A stretch of DNA of 64,000 nucleotides from Vespula vulgaris (taxonomy: Eukaryota > Arthropoda > Insecta > Hymenoptera > Vespidae). Shown piece after piece: positions 53,027 to 64,000 of this stretch (position 1 is the first letter of the stretch; each line of letters begins with the position of its first letter). The position numbers and the translations under genes are program-made. The stretch is from contig NC_066597.1 in assembly GCF_905475345.1 (NCBI RefSeq), positions 5,241,001 to 5,305,000 of the forward strand. The letters are read 5' to 3'. The notes beneath the pieces were generated by a model. That model had not been told where the DNA came from and did no database searches. It worked only from the letters and a program-made list of their open reading frames with translations.

Positions 53027-56000
53027 CCCATTAAATAAATAATTTTATAAAAAATGCGCGAAATTGCAACATTTTAAGAAAAAAAGCAAGAGAGAGAGAG
53101 AGAGAGAGAGTAAAAATATCGATACAATACGATAAAAATGAACTACATTCGATAACTCTAAGCGGAAATCAACCGTAAAACATTCTATAATTGACCTAAC
53201 ATTTCATTAATCTTTTCGACCTTTTTCCAAGAGAAAAGTTGCTTGATTAGAGACACGGTTGTCGTTCGTCGAGACGAAGAAAAAACTCTTGACAAAAAAG
53301 AAGCCAAAGAAAAGTAGCGTTGGTCAACTCGACTCGTCGACTTGACTCTCACCGACTTGATTGATTGACGATGTCGCGTCGCATTCCTCATGATGATTTC
53401 CTTTAAAAAAAAAAAAAATGAATTGACGAAATCAATTTACAGTTATAATGTTTCGCTTACGAAGAAGATTACCTTGACGAAAATTATCGATAGGATTTTA
53501 TACGATATTTTATAAACAGAATTTCTAGTTTTACCATTTTTCATAGTTATAGGTTTAATCTATGAATCATTGTAATAAATTACTTATACCTTGTAATAAA
53601 TTTGTTATATCTTGTATATATTTATATATAAGAAATAAGTAATTGATTACAATAATTATTATTATTGTATACTAAATATTAAATATTACAATAATACTAA
53701 TTATATATTTATATTTGTAGTATCGTTTGTAACGAACTATTATATAGATATAAATCGAAAAAGAATAGAAGACTCTTGTAAATGATGAAACAAATTCATA
53801 CGTCTTGTACCAGACTGAACTAACAATAAGCAACAAGTTTCAAAAGTAGATAATCGTTGGATCATACTTACAAGGACAACAATCGAAAATCAATAATGGA
53901 TAAGACGACCGATAAGAGAACCGGCCTTCGCTTATATACGAACAATTGAATGATGTAAGTAAGCGCTTCAATGGGGAACAAATCGCAACATCTTGATCAT
54001 TGCTATCTATCAGTAAACAAAAATATGCATTTTAAATTTGTAAAATTCATTTCGACGTCCATTTTTCGCTTATTACTATGTTGATCATCGGAACAAGAAA
54101 CCATAAATCAGTTTACTCATTTTCCATTAAAAAAAAAAAGAAACTCGAAAGATACTAATTAGAAAAAACTAGAAAAAAGAATAGTGTATGGTAGTCGTTG
54201 TTCGAAGGAAAAAACTTCGAAACAAAGACAAAGTTCGAGCAACGTGGAATAAAAAATTTCTCTCGCGATCGGTAGAGACTTGGCGAACAATTCGGGAACG
54301 TCGTCGACGACGTCGCCAACGAAATCGACGGCGTGAAACGGACGACGATGAGACGGTTAATTACGCGCTAATTAACGTCGAAAAGATCGTCTCTCGTTCG
54401 CCTTCTCTTTTTCTCTTTCCCCCTTTTCCATCACCTAGTAATCTTTACGGACAGGAATGTAATTAGTTTTTCGGAATCAATGAGAACACGACGGCGTCGT
54501 GGTGTTCTCGTAAAAACCTCACGGAATTGCTTTTTACGTTCTCGTTCGACAAAACTTCCAATGGAATATCGTACGTTCGATGAACGAACCGGTCGCGTTG
54601 AGTACGTGGTTCAACGATAAAAAAAAACCGGAACTATTTGGAAGATGGTGGGAAACGGGATGTAAAAGGGGTTTTAGAGGAGGTTGCTAGTGAAACTGGG
54701 GTGGGTGATGCTCGGGAGATGGGACGCGTCAACGTACGAAAACAATAGAACAAAAATGGCGGGCCGAGCGGAAAATTTTTGACCTCTCAACGATACCGTT
54801 CTCGCATGGACTAGAGAATTTTGTCAAAAATACTCGCGAAATAATACGGATGGTAGTGCTGCTGGATGGCTGGGGGGATCAGGAGAGGGGACAGGCAGAG
54901 TGTGGGAACGGGGAGAAAAGAGATTGGCTCTCGCTTCCGCGAGACAATAAAGGAGAATCCGAATAATATTTTCTGGCCGCGCTTCAACAAAAATAATCTC
55001 CTCCTCTGTGAGAAGGAGATTAAAGACGACGAGTCTCGAGGCTGCCGGTGAAACTTTTTTCTTTTTCTTTCGTTCTTTCTTTCTTTCGTTCTTTCTTCCT
55101 TTTTTTCGTTTCTTTTTGAAAAAATCCGAAAAGCACGAGAAAATATTCTCACGGTTATACATACTATACTCAGCATACATATACTTGTACGTGTGTACGT
55201 TTCTACGTTCACGCGAGAAATGAAGAGGATCGTGTTAGAAATACGGAGTTATTCCGCGTGCAAAAATAAGATGTTACATTATCCGTTAACACGTAGAATG
55301 TCATAGGAATCACAGATGACATATAGAAATATTGAAAGTATATTTTCTAATAAAAATAAATTTTAGATGATATCAAAATGTTATGATGATATAATAGAAT
55401 ATTGAATTTTTTTGTATTTTTTATCTACTAATACTTGTGAAAAAAATATTAGATGAATACAATGATCTATATAAAATTACATTGGCAGGTAATCTTTATC
55501 ATGTTAATCTCTCTTTTACATGAAATAATCTCTTTTTACATGAAAATGTAAAAAAAGCTTTTTAGTCAACATAAATTATGATAGAAAAATTGTTTGAATC
55601 TTCCTCTCTCTCTCTCTCTCTCCTTGGTCGTGGTATATCTAGTATTCATAAAAGAAAGAGAGAAAGATCAAGATAGATGGACACAGAATTAATCGGGTTA
55701 AACGATGAGATTTCCATGAGTGTTCTATATCGTGTTCGGCTTTCTAAAAAAGAAGACTGACCTACGACTCTCTCTTTCTCTTTTTCTTTCGCTTTCTCTA
55801 TCTCGAGTTTTCTCACTAGTCCAAGGGTCGCTTAAAAGCGTTAAACGACGAATCGACCAGCAGCGAACCACAGGACGATTAATTTTGCAAATTAAAACGT
55901 CGTCGTCGAGAGACAGCCGCTGAAAGAATTGTAATTCTACCATCGTGTCTTACAATATCCTCGCTTTTTCAATTATCCTCTTATTCCGACATCCGCCAAC

Positions 56001-58403
56001 AGCAGATCGTCGTGCTAAAGCATACTCTAACTTATTCAGCAGATTTTTCCGACGAATCTTTCGAGAGACTGTTTTTGGTAGGATCCTTTAACGGTACTAT
56101 ATATGTATATAATATTTCAACGTGAAACTTATGAATTAATCATTATAAAATCTATCAATAAATATTATATCCTGTTACATATTTATTAATTACAATATTT
56201 TAATATTATATAATAATTTTAATATATGAAAATGAAAATAAATAATATAAAGAATCATCGTTGAATTAAAAAAAATATCATTCATTTGATCACAATTCCA
56301 TATAAATTCGTTATAAATAACTATGACGAAGCGAAGAGTATTAAGAAAACTTGGAGGAAAGAAAGAATCAGACGGCCAAACGAATTTGTCAGGATAGAAA
56401 CTGAAAAGTACTTTGCGAACGAGGTTGGTCAGCCAAAAGGGTTGATCCTAATATCTCCAAAAATGGGAAAAGACGAAAAATGAGGGAACAGAGTGGGAGA
56501 AATTTAATGGTACGCGTTCAACTGCCGTTCGAGTCCGAAAATTGCAGTACGCCGTTGATATCGGCCCCATTACGTCACCGTGCGGAATAAACGTTTTCCA
56601 CGTAGTAGCACGCGTGCGCATTCATACGTTTATATGTATATACCTCGTAGTAGAGATAATTCGAAGGAACCTTTTGCCGACGAAACACACACCGACGATT
56701 CGTTTGCGAAAAGGCTACACCTACATAGCTGGTAAGGTAAATCCTTTCCTCGACGTTAACTCGACTCAAGCTCGACCACGAAATCGGGTTAATCGATTTT
56801 CAGTTATCTTCTCCTTCTATACTTTTTCTCATGTATCGCTTACGATATCCAAGCCAATGGTCGCTTTTGCATCGTCTTGAATCTCAAGCTTACTGAAACC
56901 TTTAAACCTCTTTCTTCGACGCATTTTTTTGTCCATTGATATAAATCTATTATTACTTGTATTAAATAAAATTTACAACATAAAATTTCTTGTTAAGTAA
57001 TATTCAAGCAACTATCTGTAATTATTTGATCTATATAGTAAAAGAATGTGAATTCACATTTTGTAAAAAAAATCCTATCAAAGTATCCGTACATATCACC
57101 GCACTTTCGATGGAGTATCGAGACCCATTGAAACGCGATCTCGACAAGTTATCGTAGTCGGCATCGTAAACGAGCGATCAGGTCGGCCACATTAATCCCA
57201 GGCAAACCGTAAATCGTGAGAGGTGGCCGTTACTCGCGTAAGTAAGCTCATAATCGTTTCGTCTGCTCCCCAAGAGAGAGAGATAGAGAGAAAGAGAGAG
57301 AGAGAGAGACCAAGGAAAAGGGTGAAAGGGAAGTTCAAAGAGGCGCACGCGCCCCCGAACTTCGGAGAAGTAGTAGGCGAAACTAGTCTGACGTCACCCA
57401 AGGCGCTTCTACCTAGTCTGGACCACGGAATGACCCGGACTCTCTATTTAACGTGTTTACTCCATAGTCTCATTGAAGTTTCGAAAACGCGTCCTCGACT
57501 TCGCTGACTTCAAAGACGAGTCCTGCTGTTAAGCCGTTTGAATGTTTGAAGAACAAACGAATCTAACTTTCATTACTTTCTTTTTTCTTCTCTCGAAGAG
57601 AATTTTTGAAGATATCTTTATAAATTTTACAACAAAACCATTTATAGATTGTCTTGAAATTTTATCAATCTTCAAGCTCATCAAGTTGAAACTTTCTGCA
57701 TAAGCTAAAAAAATTGACTTAGAGATTTTAATTATTATGAGATTACAATAAGAAAATTAAATATTATATTATAGATAATTATAAAAACCAAAGATGATAC
57801 CACATCTAATAATCCTTAATAAGATTACAATGTTGAGAAATATCTAATATTTCTTTTGATAATTTTTTATCTTCTCTTTGTTAAGCATATTCTCGGTAAT
57901 GATCAATTTCATATCGACTTTCCTTCGGACGCATTGGAAAGCTATTATTTTATTAATCTCCGGTTTGAAAACGAATTCTGCCTAGTAAATAAACCGCTAG
58001 AATAACTAGAGCCCCTATCCAGAGGTAAAAAAAGAAAAAAAAACAAAGAAAAAGGAAAAAGAAAAGAAAAAAAAAGGAGAGAAAAACCGATCATAATAGA
58101 CTCGAGCAAATACATACCTACATTTGATATCCGATTCGAAGACTTTTTTTCGCAGTATCCTCTCTGGGAGTAGCCTCAATCGTGCACGGGGTCGTCGGGT
58201 CGTCACTGAAAAGGTCGCGGTTTAAATCACATGGGCGGGGCTGAAGGTCCTAGATATCAACCAACAGTCGCCATCTGGAAACCGCACCATGAACCCACCA
58301 CTTATCAAGGAGGGGTTAAAAGAAGAGAAGAAAGAGAGCGAAGGGCTTAAAAAGAAAGTAAAATCCTGCATATCTTTCTGTTCACTCTTTCTCCTTTTTG
58401 GAA

Positions 58404-58431
58404 CTTGTGTGTGTGTGTGTGTGTGTGTGTA
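58404..58431. repeat. (GT)n microsatellite
   Basis: About 28 bases of GT, the only substantial GT run in the window. Confidence 0.92.
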
Positions 58432-61049
58432 CATTCTTGTGAAAAATTCGAGTTCACGCATGATATATATTACCTTACTATGTGCATCAACGGATTTATC
58501 CTTTTATCCAAGCTTACATTCCAACCTTTGATCTCAAAGCGAGTTATATGGTCCTTCATCATTTTTTCCCATCGCACAATACCAATCTCTTCGCTTCATT
58601 ACTTTCGAAATACTCAACCTCCCGCTTAAAATTTACCTCCTTCTTTTAACATTTTATAGATGATAACGTTTTTATGAAACGCTTGAAACTCGTCAAACGA
58701 TTTATCTTAGATGCAAAACTTAAGAAATTTCTAAGGAACGTCGTTTGAAATTTGTGGGTGCAAGAAAAGAAACGGTCTTTTTTTATGGTATTCAATATTT
58801 AGTCTTTTATATTTATATTTTTATTATATATATTTAATCTTGTTAGTAATTAATAAGTATATCAATAATAAAAAGGAATGTTTCGAATCTATCGTTATTA
58901 TAAAGATAAGTTAGCGTTCTAAAATTATGAGTAATTAAGCGGATCCTAGAATTTCCATTTCGGATTCGATATCAATCTGTGAAATTCTTATTGTCTTCTA
59001 CTATTGAGAATATATACCACCAAATCTTAAGTATATATTTGACAAAATGTCGAAAAATAAAGCAAATATTACATATATAATAAATACACGAATATACGAT
59101 TATCACCAAAACCATTTATTTTATATATAAAAAATTCGTTTTAGAATATACTATAAAAAATCCTTTTTATAATAGACTTTCCAACATTAATCAAGTATCT
59201 AATCACACTGAGAAAGTTGCCTTTAACGATATCTTGTAGTACACCATATTTAAGAATTTTTCGAAATATCATTCGAGTATTAAAAATTTGATCTCTATTA
59301 AATGATCTAAAAATAAACATACGATAACGTTAACATGTTATCTATCTTATTTATCTACGCTTAATCGAAGCTTACCGTCAAATCACCAGCCGTGTTATAC
59401 TCTGTACGCTTGTTGATGCATATCTTCGCAGCGTTGTAAGCGTCATGATGTTGTTGACACGTATGGTTCCGCCAGCGATGTAGTTGGCCCGAGTATTATA
59501 CGTTGTTCGCGAGAACACGTTCGCCGAACCCTCGAATCAAAATTAATCGGAACAAGGCTTAATTTTTATGTATTATGACGTGAAGTTGACTGATTGAATG
59601 ATGCTAGGCCAAATATAATAGCATAATATATATATTCTTATAGTACATTAATTACACTAATTAGCCGTGTTATATGATCTATTAGTTTTGAACTGTACTT
59701 TAGTAGAAGATTTTTACTAGTCTCTTGAGAATTATTTTGCAACTATTTAACAAGACGGTTGGAATAATATGAAAAAAAAAAGGAAAAGAAAAAAAAGAAC
59801 GTATACGAGTTTCTGAGTCAAAATATGCGGAAAGAGAAAGAGCGATCTCTTACTGGTTGTAGGCATGCTTAAATAATCGCACGTGCGCTACTTCTTCTAG
59901 GTGATAGCAATGCTGCGTATAAAAAAAAAAAAAAACAGTCTGCAAACCTACCTCTTGTGTTTATTGTATTTTCTACATTTTAATAAATTATGAGCTTAAA
60001 TTAGAAATGTCTAAGACTTGGACAATGTGTTTTTTATCCAACGAATTCTCACAGTCAAATAATCTGCATGATGATATATGACCCTTGAGAGAAAGTTTAA
60101 AACCAACAATAACGCTTTTCTGATTTCTTACGATATGCACTTTATATGTAAACGCAATTTTTTCGGTCAACCGAACAATCCAATCGAATATGAAGTATTT
60201 TGATAACCTCTCCGCAACTTTTTCATTTTGATCTCTCAATTATCGTCATTTTTACTGTATGCGTAACATAAAAAGAAAAAATACTGGCTCGTTTATCCTC
60301 AATGACGTTCGTCATAATATATATATGTCGATATAGAAAACACGTACAAAATAATACAGACGCATTTGAATCGAACATATGTCTTATCTGTAAGGTAAAT
60401 GTCGCAAAAATACTTAAATTATGAATCAATCTTTCCATATCTTCAAATATTTGTCCTTGTCAAACTTTTAATTTTTAATCGCTGCTATACCCTATGAATG
60501 TTTATAAATTATTAATATTTTTATATAAAAGAAATTGAAAACAAAGTTCATTAACACTCTTGTGGTTAATATAAAACTAACGACTTCTAGTAAGACGTCG
60601 AATCTCTATAAAATTTTTTTATTTTAATCATACTACATATCCATACGGGTGCATCCATATTCTAAAAACTTACTACATAATTTTTACAGATGCTGGAACT
60701 ATTTACAGATATATATTTAATTTACTGAAACTATAATGAAATATTTAAATAGGTTGATTAACACAAATTAATTGGCGCGTTCAACAAGATCTTACCAAAT
60801 GTCTTATCTTTCAAATTCTAGAGTTTTATTTATTTACTTTATTTACTTTATTTACTGTTACTGCACTCAATAATAATAATACGGGAGGAAAAACAGCAGT
60901 CACTCACCGATGTATGTTACATGTAAGTACGTGTGATGTATGTATGCAATATTTGTCTATGGTTTACCTCATGAATATACACGTGTGTGTATATGTGAAT
61001 GTATGATGAATGTGCAACACTGCGTGTGCAGATGCACTTGCGAAAAAAA

Positions 61050-61300
61050 TAACTTTAATATATAAAGGTAGTGAAAAATGTAGATACAAATTATAGATCT
61101 ATATCATTCGTTTCCAACGTAAATAAAATTTGTATAAAGATTTTGCGTAAAAGATTAAGAGATTTTTTAAATAAAAATAATATACAGCTCGTCGTCCAAC
61201 ATTTATTCCTTCTTGTTAATATTTATTCGAGATTTTTTAAAGCCGATTTTCTCGAGAATGGTCGGGAATTGTGCTTTGCTATTACAAGAAATTAAAATCG
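61050..61300 (+). pseudogene. Degenerate non-LTR retrotransposon reverse transcriptase fragment
   Basis: The plus frame over this stretch reads VDTNYRSISFVSNVNKI, then a KILRKRLRDFL segment and NKNNI. This matches the order of motifs at the start of the reverse transcriptase domain in jockey/CR1-type retrotransposons (NYRPIS, then SKIFEKIL..RL, then NNI..). In-frame stops lie immediately upstream. The following residues no longer resemble the domain, and no endonuclease or catalytic YADD segment is present. It is an old 5'- and 3'-truncated relic. Confidence 0.6.
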
Positions 61301-62005
61301 AAGTACAGACTTTCACGTGTTCGACGTGACAGACCTCACAAATCTAAAAAAAATTACAAAAATTTGATTTGTTTAACCCCTGCTTGAAAGATCGGAAATT
61401 GTTAATATTAATGTAAATTACATTGTTAATTAAATATCAACAAACAAATGTATATTATTTTCTTATATTTAAAAAACAAAGAAAACTTTTCCATAGACCT
61501 AATGAGTTAATAAAACTCGTGAAATACACAAGTACAGTGTTATTTGAAACGAATAGAACACGTTTTAGCTCTATATTCACATCGGTATTCCAATAAGTAA
61601 TAACGTAGAGGCTCAGGCAAATTCTATCGAATTTTAAATACGTCAATTAGAATGTCATTAATACGAAGCTTCGCATCGAATTCATGGTACGTCGATTGCC
61701 CGGGCATAGTCGATCGATAACACGTTCAAGTTCGAAATATTTCATTATCTTGGGGATCCGTTAGAAAATAGCCAATTAACAAGACAATTACAGGCTCCAC
61801 GCAAATTCGCCAACTCCTAATTCATTTGCGGTGTTACTGAACCGTTACTCGGAGACTCATTAAAAGTAACCTTCTCTCTGAATAGTCATCTCTTGTGATA
61901 AGAGACAACATGAAATGAAGTGAGTGAAATAAGTATCTGTTGTTCTATTAATTGATTTCGAAAAAAAAAAAGAAAAAACAATTAAACGAATATTATCTAA
62001 CGACG

Positions 62006-63434
62006 ATGTGCTTACGAAAGGAATGTGACCGTAAAAGTCGTTGGACCATCCACATTTTCTTTTTATACTCCATGTGCTTAGCACGTGGGTCAAAGGTGAA
62101 GAATATCACCCATGGCGTATCGAGGCACATTCGATCCATCGGATTTCCCGAGGGTAGCGGCATGGGGGTATAGTAAATCAATCATTCATTTTCCATCGAC
62201 TAATGCGCCTCAACTTGGAGAACATCTCGTTTGCTTCAAATTGATGTTTCCGTGCGTGATTTTCTATCGATTCGGATGCGTGGTGCTCTGCTTAAAGTAC
62301 AATACTTCATCTATAGAGAAGATAATAAAAATAAGAGTAATACTAAACGAAACCGAAAAAAAATGAAGAGTCGTACTTTCGTTTGAGCGTCGTTTAATTT
62401 GTACAGTAGGATTATATTAATTACATCAGAAAAACATCAAAAGATAAATCATTTCGAATTCAATTGGGCAATTTGTACATTCTAATAGAATTGTATTTTT
62501 ATAAGTTTTTTCTTTTTCTTTTTTCTATCTTCTATGTAATTCATCTTTTCGAAAAATGTTATACATAAAATACTTAAACGATGCTATTATAAATGCGAAT
62601 ACAATTGATCGATCTTGCTTTTAGATATTCTTTGCTCTCGGCGTACCGATTGACATCCCCGACAAGTCCATATTATTTTCTTTTTACTTCGAGGCAAATT
62701 ATGGTCTACCAGGCAATTGGAATTCGAGCTATTATACCGAAGTAGAACACTTTAAAAGACGAAGTCTGGATAGAAGATTAGCCTACGACATTATCACAAA
62801 GAAACTAGAAAAGTAATATTATCCTACTTCTATATCCTATTGTTGTCATTATAATTTTGATGCATGAAATTAATATAAATATACAAACATATATACAAAT
62901 ATATATATACAAGCGAATAGAAATCAATATAATCATTCTTCATAATTACTTAATTTCAATAAAGCTATAATTTCCACAGTTACAGATCTTACGGTTATTG
63001 AAATAATTATCTTTGAAGTAATCTACGTATATTTTATTAAATTTTTAAAGATTAATTTATGTTTTTCTGTCTGATAGTAATGGCTATTCGGGAAAAAATT
63101 GTCTACTGAAAACAATTTGTGAGATAGCTAAATACTCGTTGAAAGGAAACGGACTTCTCGGAGATATCGTCCGAATTTTATTTGCGTGAGTTGCCTTAAA
63201 ATTATAAATTGACTTTCTGATTTGTTTTCAACCCATTGCTATATCTTTACTTAACATAAACCGTTTAATCGCATCGTTGCACCTTTTCAAAGACCTTCCA
63301 GTTCGCAAGAGGAAAATCTTCCGGACGACATAATTAAAGCAGAATTCGAGGAAAATTGTAATCGACGTTACGAGGATTGTGAGAAAAGTCTGTTGGATAT
63401 TGTAAGCTCTGTGGTATACAATGACGTGGGATAA
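62006..63434 (+). CDS. DM4/12 family secreted protein, gene 6 (subfamily B)
   Basis: Four coding exons, join(62006..62167,62625..62812,63078..63185,63293..63434), give 199 aa with introns in phases 0, 2 and 2. Exon 1 starts at the ATG at 62006 and encodes a basic MCLRKECDRKSRW leader before the hydrophobic TIHIFFLYSMCLA. R-H-I-R follows at 40-43, then SIGFPEGSGMG. Its donor reads GTATAG, weaker than those of its relatives. Exon 2 opens IFFALGVPIDIPDKS, with EANYGLP, sequon N-S-S at 87 and RRSLDRRLAYDII. Exon 3 has NCLLKTICE with Cys125 and Cys131. The last exon starts PSSSQ and has Cys175 and Cys182 (C-x6-C), ending YNDVG. Unlike gene 5, no separate mini-exon is needed because an in-frame ATG lies upstream of the hydrophobic segment. 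This is the most compact gene of the cluster, at 1.4 kb. Function is unknown. Confidence 0.87.
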
Positions 63435-63869
63435 CAAGAAACGGTAATTAAATTATTCGCCTATTAAATGATTTATCACCAAAAAACTCCCTTTTCTTTT
63501 CTCTACTTCCCACATTTTTAAGTCCTTGATTATAATATAATATGCGAGAATATACTAATATAATAAGCGACTATTATCTTCGTAATTTTATCATTCGCGA
63601 AGTCATCTCATATAAACGAATCTATAAACTTAATCATCTTCATATAAACAGAACAATCGTGAAGATGGTAATTTTTAAACTGAACTGAACTGTACCCTGA
63701 TAAAGAAACAGTATCCCTTTCTCTTACTCTTTCTCTCAACTGCATTGATATTCTTAGCGCGATAAATATTTGAAATAACAAAACAAATGTTGCAGAACAA
63801 TTCGTAATACACGTAAATGCCACGCCCTTCTAATTCTAACTTTTATTACATACTGTCGAAGATATTGTT
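63435..63869. other. Convergent intergenic gap
   Basis: AT-rich sequence between the stop codon of gene 6 and the stop codon of the carrier gene on the other strand. It must hold both 3' untranslated regions. ATTAAA at 63463-63468 is a possible signal for gene 6. Nothing else is seen. Confidence 0.5.
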
Positions 63870-64000
63870 CTATCCACTGGACCCAATGTTTGCATATTGT
63901 GGGTTGTGCTTGAGGAAGTAGGTAACATTCTCGTAGACCAAAAAGGTAATCACGGTTGCTGGGGTCACTCTCATAAGGTTGACACTAAGACCCTTGTAAA
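63870..64000 (-). CDS. Mitochondrial carrier, SLC25A32-like (folate/FAD), C-terminal end only
   Basis: The minus strand from the window edge to a TAG at 63870 encodes 42 residues, YKGLSVNLMRVTPATVITFL then VYENVTYFLKHNP and a short tail. The (F)YKG..(N)L(M/L)RVTPA...TF(L/V)VYE pattern is the end of the third repeat of mitochondrial solute carriers, covering the matrix loop and sixth transmembrane helix. The VYEN with aromatic and HFL-like ending most resembles SLC25A32, the inner-membrane folate/FAD transporter. Other SLC25 members share RVTPA, so the subfamily is less certain than the superfamily. The rest of the gene lies outside the window. It is single-copy housekeeping context at the edge of the DM4/12 cluster. 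Confidence 0.75.
   Translation of the reverse strand, partial: YKGLSVNLMRVTPATVITFLVYENVTYFLKHNPQYANIGSSG

Larger units (their letters stand above)
46558..62005. other. Large intergenic region between genes 5 and 6
   Basis: This 15-kb stretch has no recognised coding exon on either strand and no CLL..IC or FP-type family motif. It carries the 1.74-kb inverted-repeat element at 48165-49903, a reverse transcriptase relic near 61060-61210, and many microsatellites. GC-richer patches lie at about 54280-54380 and 58140-58300. Overlapping minus frames at 59988-60438 look protein-like but have no recognised motif. Both promoters of the divergent pair, genes 5 and 6, should lie at its ends. Confidence 0.5.

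Noticed and set aside
54188..54466. Basic 92-codon plus frame with an RRRRRR run
   Set aside because: The arginine run comes from a CGA/CGT-rich stretch, and no domain or splice context supports a gene.

Overview
This is AT-rich, CpG-tolerant insect nuclear DNA with long non-coding stretches, many short exons with GT-AG introns, and a very high density of (CT/GA)n and (AT)n microsatellites. The family content (DM4/DM12 proteins) and base composition fit a holometabolous insect, most likely a hymenopteran. That placement is inference; no species can be named from the sequence alone. There are no prokaryotic features.

The window holds a cluster of six genes of the DM4/12 (DM4_12) family, insect proteins of unknown function. 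All were reconstructed here by joining exons. Genes 1 (2359-6987), 2 (13568-17121) and 3 (23357-26031) lie on the minus strand and form subfamily A, marked by LGxP after the first intron and SRW before the CLLR core. Genes 4 (27006-32311, plus), 5 (35084-46557, minus) and 6 (62006-63434, plus) form subfamily B, marked by IF(F/L)A, RRxS(I/L)DR and CLLK(T/S)ICE. Genes 3 and 4 are divergent, 4 and 5 convergent, 5 and 6 divergent. At the right edge the last coding segment of an SLC25A32-like mitochondrial folate/FAD carrier enters on the minus strand.

All six predicted proteins share a signal-like hydrophobic N-terminus, an R-x-x-R site at a fixed distance before an (F/Y)P motif, a Y-x-LP motif (followed by an N-glycosylation sequon in five of six), a C-x5-C pair and a C-terminal C-x6-C pair. 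This describes small, disulfide-bonded, probably secreted and proprotein-processed proteins. Intron positions differ in a structured way between the two subfamilies.

The rest is intergenic or intronic. It holds microsatellites, a 1.74-kb non-autonomous inverted-repeat element (48165-49903), a small MITE-like element (38770-39103) with a second fragment near 17700, a degenerate non-LTR reverse transcriptase fragment (about 61060-61210), and GC-richer islands that may be regulatory. The longest open reading frame in the window (35038-35712, plus) is an antisense shadow of real exons of gene 5.
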